A stretch of DNA of 64,000 nucleotides from Parashewanella hymeniacidonis (GCF_016900895.1 NZ_JAFEUN010000002.1:23340-87339), one strand, 5' to 3'. Shown: positions 9,717-19,104, counted from the stretch's first letter. The notes: generated by a model not told the origin, from the letters alone. Program-made: numbers and translations.

Positions 9717-10769
9717 ATGAATAAAACGATTATTTTAATTCTTTTGGTATCATTGTCGCTTAGTGCCTGTGTACAAAAACCAAAACCGACACCAAATATA
9801 CCAAAACCGACTTCAAATATACCAAGCTGTATAAATAACAAAAACACGAAAGAAACTGAGGCATTAATTAAACGCTTTCAGGAAGAAATTGGACCTGGGG
9901 TTTACTGGAATGATTTCGATAAAGTAATACCAACAATAGAAAAACCATATACAGGGACTGCAATACTTCAACTTAGTAATAAATACAACAGAACTACCTT
10001 CGCCAAGGTTGAAAACTACAGGACTGGCGCAAAAAATGAGCTGGAAACAACAGGGCGAAACCCTAGTGAAGCGCGAAAAAAATTGCTATATGCAACTGAA
10101 TTAGCAGAAAAAACAATAAAGTCGAAAGAAAGAGAAATTAAGGCCATAAAGGATGCTGAGTGTACTTTTAATAACAGCTATAGAAGTAAATCGGTATCTA
10201 AACAATTAGCCTTTGAGGTTGAAGTGTTTAAAGGGCTCATAAATGTGACGATACCAAACCTAATCACTGAAGTGAATAAAGGTGAGGAGTACCAACAAAT
10301 AGTTTTAAAGCGTAAAAATGCAGAAATTAAACAGAAGCAAATTGCGAGTGATAAAGTAAAGAACAGACGAGCTAGCTATCTAGCAAATAAAGGAACAGTG
10401 TACAAAGACAGTAAGATTGTCATTAAGTTAATAGACTATACTAACTCCACTTTATTTATATCAATAAAAAATATACAAAAAAATAAAATATTAAAAACTA
10501 ATTTCACCAAATGTACTTTGGTGGATACAAAATTTGGAGGAACTGAATGTGTTTTCGTGGTTAACGGATTGACGCTTAATGACCAGTATGGAAATCACTT
10601 CAGACTGTATGCCAGTGAAGATAGGAAAATATATCCTCAAGAAGTGGTTATATTTAAATTTAGAGGAGATAGAGCGTTAGATACTTCAAACCTTATTTTT
10701 AATATTCCAGCATATACTATTGGAACTGAAAAGAATGTTAACTTGAGATTTCCAGCAAAAACATACTAG
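9717..10769 (+). CDS. Putative lipoprotein of unknown function
   Basis: 350 residues. The N-terminus is a clear lipoprotein signal (hydrophobic core, then LSLSAC with Cys at about residue 18), followed by a twice-repeated proline/lysine linker (KPTPNIPKPTSNIP). The central part (about 120-235) is rich in Lys/Glu and probably helical. The C-terminal part looks like a beta-rich domain. No family is recognised. It is a single gene between mobile-element remnants, AT-rich like other cargo. Confidence 0.75.
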   Translation: MNKTIILILLVSLSLSACVQKPKPTPNIPKPTSNIPSCINNKNTKETEALIKRFQEEIGPGVYWNDFDKVIPTIEKPYTGTAILQLSNKYNRTTFAKVENYRTGAKNELETTGRNPSEARKKLLYATELAEKTIKSKEREIKAIKDAECTFNNSYRSKSVSKQLAFEVEVFKGLINVTIPNLITEVNKGEEYQQIVLKRKNAEIKQKQIASDKVKNRRASYLANKGTVYKDSKIVIKLIDYTNSTLFISIKNIQKNKILKTNFTKCTLVDTKFGGTECVFVVNGLTLNDQYGNHFRLYASEDRKIYPQEVVIFKFRGDRALDTSNLIFNIPAYTIGTEKNVNLRFPAKTY

Positions 10770-11033
10770 ACTTCGACATGTTACTTTAAAAGAGAGATGT
10801 ACAGAGACATAAGTTATAATGGGGTATTGGCCACTGCTTAATTTTTTCTAGTCTGGAGTAGCTAATTTAAAGCAGTCCACCTAAATCATTTATGTCCAAA
10901 CCTGTGCCAGCATAATCGACTGGCACATTCCTGCCCCATTACTAGTTGGCGAGACAAATGGATGAATCGGAGAACAGCCCCTTCTTTAATAGATAGTCTT
11001 GGTACAAGACTGAGTGCGTGTAGAGCTACCATT

Positions 11034-12179
11034 TTATTTGATAGAAGTTTTAATGAAGCTTACAGAACTTTTAGTTAGCTCTGTGTTATCGTTTTGAAGT
11101 TCTAGCGCACTAAAAAGAGGTGGAAATTCAGTCAAATTTAAGCAGTGTATTTCTTTACCAATTTCAACGGCGTAATCTAGTTCCATTTGTACCCAAAGAG
11201 ACTTAACTTCGAGTCTTTCAGACACAGAATTATTGGTCTGGACGAAGAGAAATCTATGCGATTGTTTGATTCTTTCTTTAAGCACAATTTTGGTGAATTC
11301 ACTCGTAAGCTCTCGTTTTAAAAAGTCACTATCGCTACTCCAATCATAGTAAATATGAATGTCATGCTTGTTCAGTTGTTTTTTCAAGTCACTAATTAGC
11401 AGACTATCTTTATAGCTATGTGATACAAAACAATCAAAGGTTTTCGTACTCTGTAAGCTATTTGAACTAAGGAGGTTGGCTAGGTCCTGGGGTGATACTT
11501 CAAAATTGACTTTTTCCAAGTGGTATTGTTTTTTCTTACCTTTAAACCCTTTACATTTGCGAACAAAAGCACTTAGTTCTTGTAGATGTTTAAATGCGAT
11601 ATTTCTAATGTGATTATTTCTTTCGGAGCTATTCAATTTTTGGAAGAATAGTTGCGTTCTTTCTGTATTAAATTTTCGCAACTCGCTTATGATTTCAAGC
11701 TTTTCACTGTGTGTTGAACCGCGTTTGTGATATGCAGCAATGTAAACCTCTAAGTAATAAGGGTCTACCTCTTGCATTAGAAGGGGGGAAGGTTGGAGTA
11801 AATTAATGGTATTTGTCATGCTCTCCTCCGCCTTTGCAATAGACTCTTCGTTGAAAGTAGCTTGTCGCTGCTGTTTGTATTTAACAGAACATACACTTTT
11901 AACAATTGGCAGGTTTTTGAAAAAATTTGGAGGACTTAGGTGTTTATATCTTCGCTTTTTTCCACATCTGACTAAAAATTCGTCGAGACCTTGGTACTGT
12001 TTGTAGCGTTCATTTAACTCCTTCCACTTCTTGGGATAAAACTTCTGAAACTTCTGCAACAAAGCTTCAGGGTCGTATTCGTATGGCATTGTTGTCATAA
12101 CTTTAAGAATTGGCGCTCGGTAACACTTCTTGTACTTAATGGTTTCGCTCACAAATTTCCTTTTAGTTTTTCCTGGCAT
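11034..12179 (-). CDS. TIR-domain protein with uncharacterised N-terminal domain
   Basis: 381 residues. From about residue 247 the C-terminal part is a TIR domain: FDCFVSHSYKDS (beta-A/BB loop), IHIYYDWSSDSDFL, and SLWVQMELDYA, which keeps the WxxxE-type glutamate expected of NAD-cleaving TIRs. The first 240 residues are basic, with helical Lys/Gln/Leu segments, and are not recognised. An AGGA ribosome-binding site lies upstream. TIR effectors in islands commonly act in anti-phage defence by NAD depletion, which is inference for this protein. Confidence 0.8.
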   Translation of the reverse strand: MPGKTKRKFVSETIKYKKCYRAPILKVMTTMPYEYDPEALLQKFQKFYPKKWKELNERYKQYQGLDEFLVRCGKKRRYKHLSPPNFFKNLPIVKSVCSVKYKQQRQATFNEESIAKAEESMTNTINLLQPSPLLMQEVDPYYLEVYIAAYHKRGSTHSEKLEIISELRKFNTERTQLFFQKLNSSERNNHIRNIAFKHLQELSAFVRKCKGFKGKKKQYHLEKVNFEVSPQDLANLLSSNSLQSTKTFDCFVSHSYKDSLLISDLKKQLNKHDIHIYYDWSSDSDFLKRELTSEFTKIVLKERIKQSHRFLFVQTNNSVSERLEVKSLWVQMELDYAVEIGKEIHCLNLTEFPPLFSALELQNDNTELTKSSVSFIKTSIK

Positions 12180-12218
12180 AAGTCTATCCTGATCCTACTT
12201 CTTTCTAGGCACTGTAAA

Positions 12219-12946
12219 TTAAACTAGTAGAATGTAAACGATGACGAATAAAAAACTCATAAGTAGCAGGATAATTTTGACCAACCGTTGGTGATGAGCT
12301 TCTAGAACAAAGAGCCTAAATGAGTCCGAGCGATTGTATTGGGAAAGCTCTAAGAGCATGGCCAGTTTTTGTTGACCACTACACTCGGCAACTTGAGTAA
12401 ACCAAGTATTCTGGTAGCCCGCATCAGTCATTATTAAAAGACAGCAATGCCCTGGTAAAATGGTTGCCAATTCCTCTAGAAAGCGGTTGTGGCTGCGCGG
12501 GGCATTGTAATCTTCAAGTAGAAATGTGCGTTCATAAAGGGTCACGCTTCGGCCTTGACACTGATGAAAGCGCGCAAAGTCATTAGTCTTAATTGTTCAC
12601 GAACATCTGCCCACTCGACAAGAATAATAGGCATAGGATTAGCGGCACAAAGGTGCTGCGCATGCCATCGATATAGAGCCATTCTGTCATTATTGAGATG
12701 GTGATTACCGAGTACGCGGTCCATTCTTTTGATACTATGTTTTGCTGCGACATTGCCAGAGATGTTACGACTTAGCTGTGTTAATGAGAGTTGATTGCCA
12801 TCTAGTAATGATTTTATGGCAACCATAAGAGAACTAAAGCGTTTTTTGTGAATCGTAGGGCATTGCGAACCCAGAGATTGATGTAGTATTGTAATGTCGC
12901 GCATGGTGTTATTTTTGGCGAAATTGATTAGTTCAAACAGCACCAT
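12219..12946 (-). pseudogene. IS10-like (IS4 family) transposase, frameshifted and internally deleted
   Basis: The first piece (12946-12542) matches the N-terminal IS10-type transposase: MRDITILHQSLGSQCP, then IKRMDRVLGNHHL and PIILVEWADVREQLRLM. It then shifts frame into TLYERTFLLEDYNAPRSHNR and LLIMTDAGYQNTWF (12545 on), and jumps to the family's late region (SDSFRLFVLEAHHQR) with most of the middle missing. The frameshift and deletion make it inactive. It separates two TIR loci that lie on opposite strands. Confidence 0.85.
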
Positions 12947-13023
12947 GCGTGTCTAGCCATGGTTTGTAAAAGCAATTTTCTGAGGATTCCCTAGATAGGT
13001 GCATATGGAGTTTTATTTAAGCA

Positions 13024-13698
13024 GTGAGTAAATTAAAGGCACCGAAAAAAGAATTTAATAAGGATACCGATAACTTCACCGTCAAAACTGCAATTCCAGT
13101 AGTCGTTGGAGCCATTGCCGGAAATTTAATATTTCCAGGTATAGGAGGGATTGTCGGAGGTAGTATAATCGGTGGTTTAACTGGAATATCATCAAATAAC
13201 AAGGACAAAAAAATGGCAAAAACACCTGTTTTTTATAGCTTTCATTTTGGAAATGATGTTATGAGAGTTCAACAAATAAGAAATATTGGTTCGATTGAAG
13301 GAAATGCGCCAACCACACCAAATGAATGGGAAACATTAAAGCGAACAGGTAAAAAATCTGTAGAAAATTGGATAGATCAAAACATGAAATACAAACGATG
13401 CATCATAGTTTTGATCGGTAGCGAAACAGCTGGCAGACCTTGGGTTGAACACGAAATAATTAAAGCATGGAATGATGGGAAAGCTATTTTAGGGATTCAT
13501 ATACACAATATTAAATGCCCTAGAAATGGTACTAGTCGTAAAGGTAAAAATCCGTTTGATCAGATTAAATTCGCAAATGGTAAAAAAATGTCAGACTATG
13601 TTCCTTGCTATGATCCTAGCTCTATCAATGCATATGGTGATATAGCAGAAAACATGTCCAATTGGATTAGTCACGCTATATCTAATAAGGCAAATTAA
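13024..13698 (+). CDS. TIR-like (DUF1863 / ThsB-like) protein with N-terminal glycine-zipper segment
   Basis: 224 residues from a GTG at 13024. Residues about 20-55 form a hydrophobic glycine-zipper (VVVGAIAGNLIF, GIGGIVGGSIIGGLTG) that could enter a membrane. Residues 64-224 are a DUF1863-type TIR-like domain: VFYSFHFGND, QIRNIG, IVLIGSETAGRPWVEHEI and AILGIHIHN. An alternative start at 13213 (MAKTPVFYSF) has AAGGA seven bases upstream and gives the domain alone, so both forms may be made. It leads a three-gene operon. The domain is the one used in Thoeris ThsB to make NAD-derived signals. No ThsA is present nearby. Confidence 0.82.
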   Translation: MSKLKAPKKEFNKDTDNFTVKTAIPVVVGAIAGNLIFPGIGGIVGGSIIGGLTGISSNNKDKKMAKTPVFYSFHFGNDVMRVQQIRNIGSIEGNAPTTPNEWETLKRTGKKSVENWIDQNMKYKRCIIVLIGSETAGRPWVEHEIIKAWNDGKAILGIHIHNIKCPRNGTSRKGKNPFDQIKFANGKKMSDYVPCYDPSSINAYGDIAENMSNWISHAISNKAN

Positions 13699-13700
13699 AT

Positions 13701-14144
13701 ATGGAAGATCCAGTCGTAAAGATTGATTCTGCATCACCATCTATACAAACCCATTTGGGCATATTACAAAATGTGATTCAACGTATGGCAGTAAATAGTT
13801 CTTCTAGCAAAGCATGGTGTGTAACTTTAGTCTCAGCAGTTCTTGTTATTGTTGCAGATAAAGGAAAGCCTGAGTATGCATATATTGCTATGTTACCTAC
13901 AATAGTTTTTGCCGCTTTAGATGCGTATTACTTGGCTTTAGAGAAAGCATTTAGAAACTCATATAACGACTTTATTTCAAAGCTTCACTCTAAAGTTCTT
14001 ACGGAGACTGATTTATATAGTGTTGCACCCAAAGGGAATCTTTCATACTTACAATGGGAGTCTTTAAAGTCCTTTTCAGTTTGGGGTTTTTACGTATCTA
14101 TTGCTGTCTTAATCTTTGTCACAAAAACAGTAGCCATTGGTTAG
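13701..14144 (+). CDS. Small membrane protein of the TIR operon
   Basis: 147 residues, starting two bases after the previous stop codon. Hydrophobic helices are at about 42-52, 60-76 (YIAMLPTIVFAALDAYYLAL) and 126-145 (VWGFYVSIAVLIFV). They are separated by an amphipathic stretch, so there are two to three membrane passes with a cytosolic loop. The general layout recalls SLATT-type two-helix effector proteins, but this is resemblance only. It sits between two TIR-type genes with almost no spacing, which suggests a shared function. Confidence 0.75.
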   Translation: MEDPVVKIDSASPSIQTHLGILQNVIQRMAVNSSSSKAWCVTLVSAVLVIVADKGKPEYAYIAMLPTIVFAALDAYYLALEKAFRNSYNDFISKLHSKVLTETDLYSVAPKGNLSYLQWESLKSFSVWGFYVSIAVLIFVTKTVAIG

Positions 14145-14160
14145 GAGTTATAAGAGTCAC

Positions 14161-14706
14161 ATGGTAGATTTTACAACATTTGAAGATCTTAAAAGGTTTA
14201 ATGATAAGTTAACGCTTAATGAAAGGGCCGTACTTAAATCCAATTCTTCAGCAAAGAGTAACAAAGATACGTTCTTGTCTCATTCATCAAAAGATGCTGA
14301 GTATTTACCCGGAGTAATTAACCTTTTAGAATCTCACGGGGCATCCGTATATTGTGATTTAGGAGATAATAGGCTCCCTGATAATCCAAACCCTGAAACA
14401 GCTGCAATATTGAAAAATCAAATTAAAGTCAGCCGTAAACTTATAGTATTTGTTACTACAAACAGTAAGGATTCAAAGTGGGTTCCGTGGGAGCTTGGTA
14501 TAGGTGATGAAAGTTTATCAACTAATAATGTAGCTTTATTGCCGGCGGCAACATTCAATTATGAACAGTCTTGGGCGCAGCAAGAGTATTTGGGGTTGTA
14601 TAGGCATATAGTGTGGGGAAAAATGAAAGGTGAACCAAAATCTTTATGGATGGTATACGATCAGCATACAAACACAGCTACTAAATTAAGTGAATGGCTG
14701 GCTTAG
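14161..14706 (+). CDS. TIR-domain protein, third gene of the TIR operon
   Basis: 181 residues from the ATG at 14161 (a TTG at 14137 would overlap the upstream gene). A complete TIR domain begins near residue 35: DTFLSHSSKDAEYLPGVINL, GASVYCDLGDNRLPD, KLIVFVTTNSKDSKWVPWEL. The WVPWE glutamate is in the position of the TIR NADase catalytic residue. It follows the membrane protein directly and ends the operon. Beyond it lies the putative attachment hairpin of the inner element. Confidence 0.82.
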   Translation: MVDFTTFEDLKRFNDKLTLNERAVLKSNSSAKSNKDTFLSHSSKDAEYLPGVINLLESHGASVYCDLGDNRLPDNPNPETAAILKNQIKVSRKLIVFVTTNSKDSKWVPWELGIGDESLSTNNVALLPAATFNYEQSWAQQEYLGLYRHIVWGKMKGEPKSLWMVYDQHTNTATKLSEWLA

Positions 14707-14842
14707 TGCTAAATGCACCTAATTAGCATATCTGGTGACCTAAATATCCTAATCCAAACGCTCACCTTTAGTGCCTTAGCTCTAAATTGTTCCTGTCCAA
14801 AAGTGAGATAGCAGGTAAAAGCTCTTATAAAGTGTGAGCACA

Positions 14843-14875
14843 CATCCCGCATCACTTGCGGAAAAAGGTAACCTT
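14843..14875 (+). repeat. ICE left terminal inverted repeat with CCGCA-N5-TGCGG hairpin
   Basis: CATCCCGCA (14843-14851), spacer TCACT, then TGCGGAAAAAGGTAAC. The reverse complement recurs at 58247-58279 with four spacer differences and one other mismatch. It lies about 150 bases from the end of the integrase gene, as expected for an attachment junction. Confidence 0.75.
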
Positions 14876-14938
14876 GGTTATTACAGAGTCAAAACTTCTC
14901 TAATTCATTGTTAAGCTTTGACTTTGCTTTCATGTTAG

Positions 14939-14979
14939 AAGGTAATCTTTGCGGTTATAAAAAGGTTGTAGATTACCTT
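14939..14979. repeat. ICE left subterminal inverted AAGGTAAT pair
   Basis: AAGGTAATC (14939) faces GATTACCTT (ending 14979). The first motif starts exactly 74 bases inside the AAGGTAA of the terminal repeat, a distance reproduced at the right end. These are probable arm-type integrase or excisionase binding sites. Confidence 0.65.
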
Positions 14980-15020
14980 TAAAATAACTCAACTCATGCA
15001 TTATATCAGGAAGTATTTAA

Positions 15021-16208
15021 TTACTTGAATTTGATCTCTGCGTAGGGGACTTTAACCCAATCAATGTGATTTTCCGTGTAGATTTTGGTGCTCTTGGCGT
15101 CAGTGTGTGCCATACGAGATTGTGGATCGATACCTTGAGTATCAAATAAATGGGCGGCGAGTGCTCTTATCTCATGGAATGTAGGGCGTTGCGAGAACTC
15201 TAAGTGATCACAGCAGCCAACTTCATCACGTAATTTTGAAAATGCTCGGCTAATATAGTTTGGGGCGACTTGGGTTAGGTGAGTGACATCCTTACCCAGT
15301 TTATCATTGCATCGTTCTGGTAGACGGTGTACTGCAAAATTACTGACTAAGTTATCTCGGCTCCGGTCAATAATTTGTTTTAATGTTTCACCGATGGGGA
15401 TGGCAACATGAGAGGCTTCTTTATGGGCGACTTTTTGCCTATGAATATAGAGCGTGCCGTAAGTTTTACCTTGAGCAGAGATTTCTGGTGTTTTAAACCA
15501 AAAACAGCCACAGGTTTTTGAGGTGGGCTTTTTTATCTGATACCGAATGCGAGATATTTCTAACCTTGCATGAGTTGTCTGTAAGCTTAAGTCCATAGCC
15601 GTTTGTAACCATAATGGTGCTACAGCATGAATTTTTTGATACCAATCTAATTTAAGCCTTTGACGTTTCTTTTCTTCTTTTCTTTTACGTTTTTTTAGTG
15701 TGGCTGGATTAACCATCATTAAGCTTTCATCAATGGCATAAGAGAACAGTTTTTTTAGCCAAGCAACTTTTCTGTTTTGCACATTGGCGCTGACATCAGA
15801 GTGAAACTCTGCAAGGTAATTATTGACGTGATGCAGCCCAATCTCACAAGCAGGCACATTTATAAAAAATTGTTTAGCCCTTTGAGCATCTTTTTCTAGT
15901 GTTTTTTTATATTCTTCTGATGGTCTTTCTTCTTCTAAAATCCGTTTCAGTAGTGAATGGATATGAAACCCGAAACAAGTATCGGTGCCTTGTTCATCAA
16001 TACGTAACAGTTTCTCGACAGAAGCAGCAATTTTAGGTCTAGCGATTCGATTGTATTCTTTGGTTATCGAAATCGCTTCTTCTCTGTCTTTACCTAAATC
16101 TTTATAGCGACCATCGACAAGTTTTATCCGATAGTTGCCTCGTCGAGCATCGAAATACAAATGCTCTGGTAATGACTTGGTATGTTTGCTTTTGCGAACG
16201 TCAGCCAT
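15021..16208 (-). CDS. int: Lambda-type tyrosine integrase
   Basis: 395 residues. The N-terminus (LPEHLYFDARRGNYRI, DLGKDREEAI) is the arm-binding domain of lambda Int. The catalytic domain has Arg215 (THARLEIS), Lys259, His345 and Arg348 (FHEIRAL), His368 (RMAHTDA) and Tyr377 (TKIYTEN). The His-to-Tyr gap of nine residues is as in lambda Int (H333/Y342). All catalytic residues are present. It starts on the stop codon of the excisionase-like gene (TAATG) and faces the left end of the element, so it should integrate and excise that element. Confidence 0.92.
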   Translation of the reverse strand: MADVRKSKHTKSLPEHLYFDARRGNYRIKLVDGRYKDLGKDREEAISITKEYNRIARPKIAASVEKLLRIDEQGTDTCFGFHIHSLLKRILEEERPSEEYKKTLEKDAQRAKQFFINVPACEIGLHHVNNYLAEFHSDVSANVQNRKVAWLKKLFSYAIDESLMMVNPATLKKRKRKEEKKRQRLKLDWYQKIHAVAPLWLQTAMDLSLQTTHARLEISRIRYQIKKPTSKTCGCFWFKTPEISAQGKTYGTLYIHRQKVAHKEASHVAIPIGETLKQIIDRSRDNLVSNFAVHRLPERCNDKLGKDVTHLTQVAPNYISRAFSKLRDEVGCCDHLEFSQRPTFHEIRALAAHLFDTQGIDPQSRMAHTDAKSTKIYTENHIDWVKVPYAEIKFK

Positions 16209-16417
16209 TATGCCCTCAATAATTCACCAACACTTTTGGAAATACTTGGTGCTAACCCTGCTTTCTCTTGTGTGAAAACGTAGGCTTTACCATCAATAAA
16301 GCGGCCTTCTATAATGCCAGATTTTATCCAGCTGCGGATAGTTTTTGGGCTTGGAGTTGAATCAACATCAAACTCTCGTCTTGCCCAAAGTGAAGCTTTC
16401 ATAAGTTTATCGTTCAT
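16208..16417 (-). CDS. xis: Excisionase-like small DNA-binding protein
   Basis: 69 residues with a winged-helix style start: ASLWARREFDVDSTPSPKTIRSW resembles lambda-type excisionases, in which a helix-turn-helix is followed by a beta wing (IIEGRFIDGKAYVF). It overlaps the primase gene at its start and the integrase at its end, making one tight int-xis operon. The role in excision is inferred from fold and position. Confidence 0.78.
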   Translation of the reverse strand: MNDKLMKASLWARREFDVDSTPSPKTIRSWIKSGIIEGRFIDGKAYVFTQEKAGLAPSISKSVGELLRA

Positions 16418-19104
16418 TTACGTTCTCCTTTCTTAAAAATCCAGCACTTAACACAAGCTGCCTTTTTCATCGTAGGGAATGATTTGTTTAGGCGTGCATG
16501 AACGGCACTGTTCACTGTTTTTTGACCAATATAACGGTGTGTTTTGCCAAGTTTTAGTTGACGTCTCAAATCATTTAATTCAGGAAGTTTTTGCTTACGT
16601 GATGCGGCTACCTCGGCAAACTGGTTAAGACTGATAGCAATGAGTTTGGGATCTCTAGAATGATTAACAGAGGCTACTTCTTCCATTTCTAAAAAATCAT
16701 ATACATCCCAAAAGGTTTCTAATAACGAATTATCTTTACTGGTTGCGGTTTGGCGTTGCGATGCCATTTTATATAGCGCATCTTTGATTTCTTCAGACTT
16801 GCTTTGCGTCACTGAAAACGTGTCTGCAAGTGCGTCCATGAGCGCACAAAGTTGAGCATGGTTTTTAGCAATGCGATTGATACGGATATTTTGTTTTTGC
16901 TTAATGTCTCTCATGTATTGCGGCATTTTATCTTTGAGTATTTGCATGATATTTTTTTCATTCAAAATGGATTTCAAAATAAAGCCAGATACATCCTCCA
17001 TATCAACTGACTCAAGCCATTCAGCAGCTATAAGGCTATCATTAGTATGATGTTTGGGATCGATAACCAGTTTAACAATGCGTTGTAAAATGGGAGAGGT
17101 GGCCACCACATCTTCATTTTGTTCAATTAAAATTGAACCTCGAAACTTGGGTTCTCGTGTCTGGTTGTCATGGCTCATTACACCTTTATAACCAGTCGCA
17201 CGACCGTTATAGAGCATTTTTAGATCTTCCCAATCGAACCTAGCCTGCTTAGGATCACGGTTTGATACTCTATCAGCTTCACTAAGAACAACAGGTAGAT
17301 TACCGACTTGAGCAAGGATTCTTTCTCTTGCTGAAGGCGAAGAACGATTAGGGTCAAAGCCTTCATATTCTATACGACCACAACACTTCCACATAAACTC
17401 AATTAATGTGGTTTTACCGCCACCGGGCTCACCTGTGATCTCTAAAAACAAAAACGTTTTTTGGATTAGCCGAATTTGCTCAGCAAACAGACTGCCAAAC
17501 CAGAAGAGCAGGGCGACCATGCCCTTAATGCCAAAGGCTTGCCATAGTTTGTCGAACCAAGTCTCATCCATACTTTTAAGCTCTTGATTAATATCTATTT
17601 TGATTGGCAGTAGAGATTTAATACTCAATGAAGCAATATCAAAAAAATCCTCTTCATTGATTTGATATAGTCTGCCTTGTTTAACGGCCAGCTGATTGAA
17701 TATGTAGCATTGATGATCAACACTGTAACCAATAAAGTCCAATGCCAAGACTTGTTTTATATTGTAAAGCTGCTGTTCGATTAGTCGGTCTAGTTGTGTT
17801 GTATTACCTCGGTATACAGCACCAGTAATGCTGAGTAAACGTCGTTTAAACTCATAACTTGAACTTAAATTACTGCCCGTAAACGTTGCCTTGGTGACAT
17901 AATTTTGGTGTGGATAATCTATCTTGAAGTAATAACTTTTATCTTCCGATGAGTGGACTTTCCGTGCGTACAAAGCTTGTGGGAAACACTTACATAATAG
18001 CTTTACCTTAGAAGACTCTTTAATTGCTTGGTCGACTACAATTTGATCACTGCAATTGCAAGAACGTTCATCGGCGATTCTTTCTGCAATTTTTCTGCTG
18101 TTATTTACGTCTATTGAGAACCAGTATAGGCAATGATTAAATTCAAATGGGAACTCGGTTTGTCCTTGTCTATTGTAAATAAGTATTGCTTTCTCAGTTG
18201 CTGAATTTGCGACAAGTAGTTTCCCGAGATATCGGTATTTTTCAAGGTGCTCGGTGGTCAGTCGTTCTCTAGTAAGTAGCTCGTTCCAGTCTAACTTTAA
18301 TGTTGATTTAGGAGGCTGCGCTGCTGTTGCTTGCCAGCCAAGCTCTCTAGCCTTTGTAACGAATTGTTGAGTTTTTAATTCTCCTGCTGTACCTGTATCA
18401 AATGCAAATATCAATGTAGGCTTTTTTTTAGCAAAACACTTTGACTCTAAGTCAGATAACAATTGACTAGGAAAGTTGTTGCAGCTCATGACACTCACGG
18501 CTTGAATACCTATCTGTAGTAGGGAGATAGCATCAAATATTCCTTCGGTCAGCCACAGTTCGCACGCATCAATGACTTTAGCAATTGTAAAATTGGGTGG
18601 TTGCCACCAATATCCTTTATATTTCCCTTTGAAATTGGCTTTCATTGAACCGAAGCGTTCAGGATTATCAATCAAGCGCTCCCAAGTTGAGCCATTTACA
18701 AGCGTGAACTTTATCGTGGCTGAATGAATATTACGTTTAGAGCAGTAGTAAGCGCCTTGTTGATACCAGTCTTTGATTAACTTGAGATCAAAACCTCGGG
18801 CGTACTTTAGGTAAGCATCTGCAGTATTAGTGTTGCTTGAATCAGAATTAGTTTGAATGGTAGCAGGGAAACGCTCACTCCAAGAGTTGAAAAGCTCAGG
18901 GTAAACTTGTTTGATATGGATCTCATGACCGCATTTGTTTAAGCGTCCGCAACGGAGAATCCAAGGGGCGTGCCTATGCGTGTACAACTCTCGTTTACCA
19001 CAACTGGGGCATAGCCCTTGTTGCAAGTAATCGGCGGTTTGACTTTTAAAATCATAATCTGGAGGTAACCGTCTAAGCACTTCTTTTTGTAACTCTGGAT
19101 ACAT
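16414..19104 (-). CDS. Primase-helicase fusion protein (zinc ribbon, Toprim, P-loop ATPase)
   Basis: 896 residues. The N-terminal zinc ribbon has Cys32/Cys35 and Cys52/Cys58. A Toprim-type segment follows (LWLTEGIFDAISLLQIG, then LIFAFDTGTAGE). From about residue 555 a helicase-like ATPase has the Walker A motif ITGEPGGGKTT and a later LPVVLSEADRV. It resembles the replication proteins of phages and phage satellites. GGAGTG precedes the ATG. It begins the operon with xis and int, so replication and excision are expressed together. It is probably needed for replication of the excised circle. Confidence 0.8.
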   Translation of the reverse strand: MYPELQKEVLRRLPPDYDFKSQTADYLQQGLCPSCGKRELYTHRHAPWILRCGRLNKCGHEIHIKQVYPELFNSWSERFPATIQTNSDSSNTNTADAYLKYARGFDLKLIKDWYQQGAYYCSKRNIHSATIKFTLVNGSTWERLIDNPERFGSMKANFKGKYKGYWWQPPNFTIAKVIDACELWLTEGIFDAISLLQIGIQAVSVMSCNNFPSQLLSDLESKCFAKKKPTLIFAFDTGTAGELKTQQFVTKARELGWQATAAQPPKSTLKLDWNELLTRERLTTEHLEKYRYLGKLLVANSATEKAILIYNRQGQTEFPFEFNHCLYWFSIDVNNSRKIAERIADERSCNCSDQIVVDQAIKESSKVKLLCKCFPQALYARKVHSSEDKSYYFKIDYPHQNYVTKATFTGSNLSSSYEFKRRLLSITGAVYRGNTTQLDRLIEQQLYNIKQVLALDFIGYSVDHQCYIFNQLAVKQGRLYQINEEDFFDIASLSIKSLLPIKIDINQELKSMDETWFDKLWQAFGIKGMVALLFWFGSLFAEQIRLIQKTFLFLEITGEPGGGKTTLIEFMWKCCGRIEYEGFDPNRSSPSARERILAQVGNLPVVLSEADRVSNRDPKQARFDWEDLKMLYNGRATGYKGVMSHDNQTREPKFRGSILIEQNEDVVATSPILQRIVKLVIDPKHHTNDSLIAAEWLESVDMEDVSGFILKSILNEKNIMQILKDKMPQYMRDIKQKQNIRINRIAKNHAQLCALMDALADTFSVTQSKSEEIKDALYKMASQRQTATSKDNSLLETFWDVYDFLEMEEVASVNHSRDPKLIAISLNQFAEVAASRKQKLPELNDLRRQLKLGKTHRYIGQKTVNSAVHARLNKSFPTMKKAACVKCWIFKKGERK

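Noticed and set aside
13024..14706. Calling the TIR operon Thoeris.
   Set aside because: The first protein has the ThsB-type domain, but no ThsA (SIR2 or similar effector with a SLOG domain) is encoded nearby, and a second TIR and a membrane protein are present instead.
14843..14875. Terminal hairpins of the inner element as simple rho-independent terminators.
   Set aside because: The A-run follows the stem on the plus strand at the left end and the T-run precedes it at the right end, so neither has a T-tract in the needed place for the adjacent gene. The 33-bp inverted match and equal internal distances fit recombination ends better.
15021..16208. The lambda-type integrase as the enzyme for the tRNA-Pro outer island.
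   Set aside because: It is 8 kb from the tRNA copy but about 150 bases from the inner inverted repeat, and its operon (xis, primase, AlpA) lies inside that boundary.
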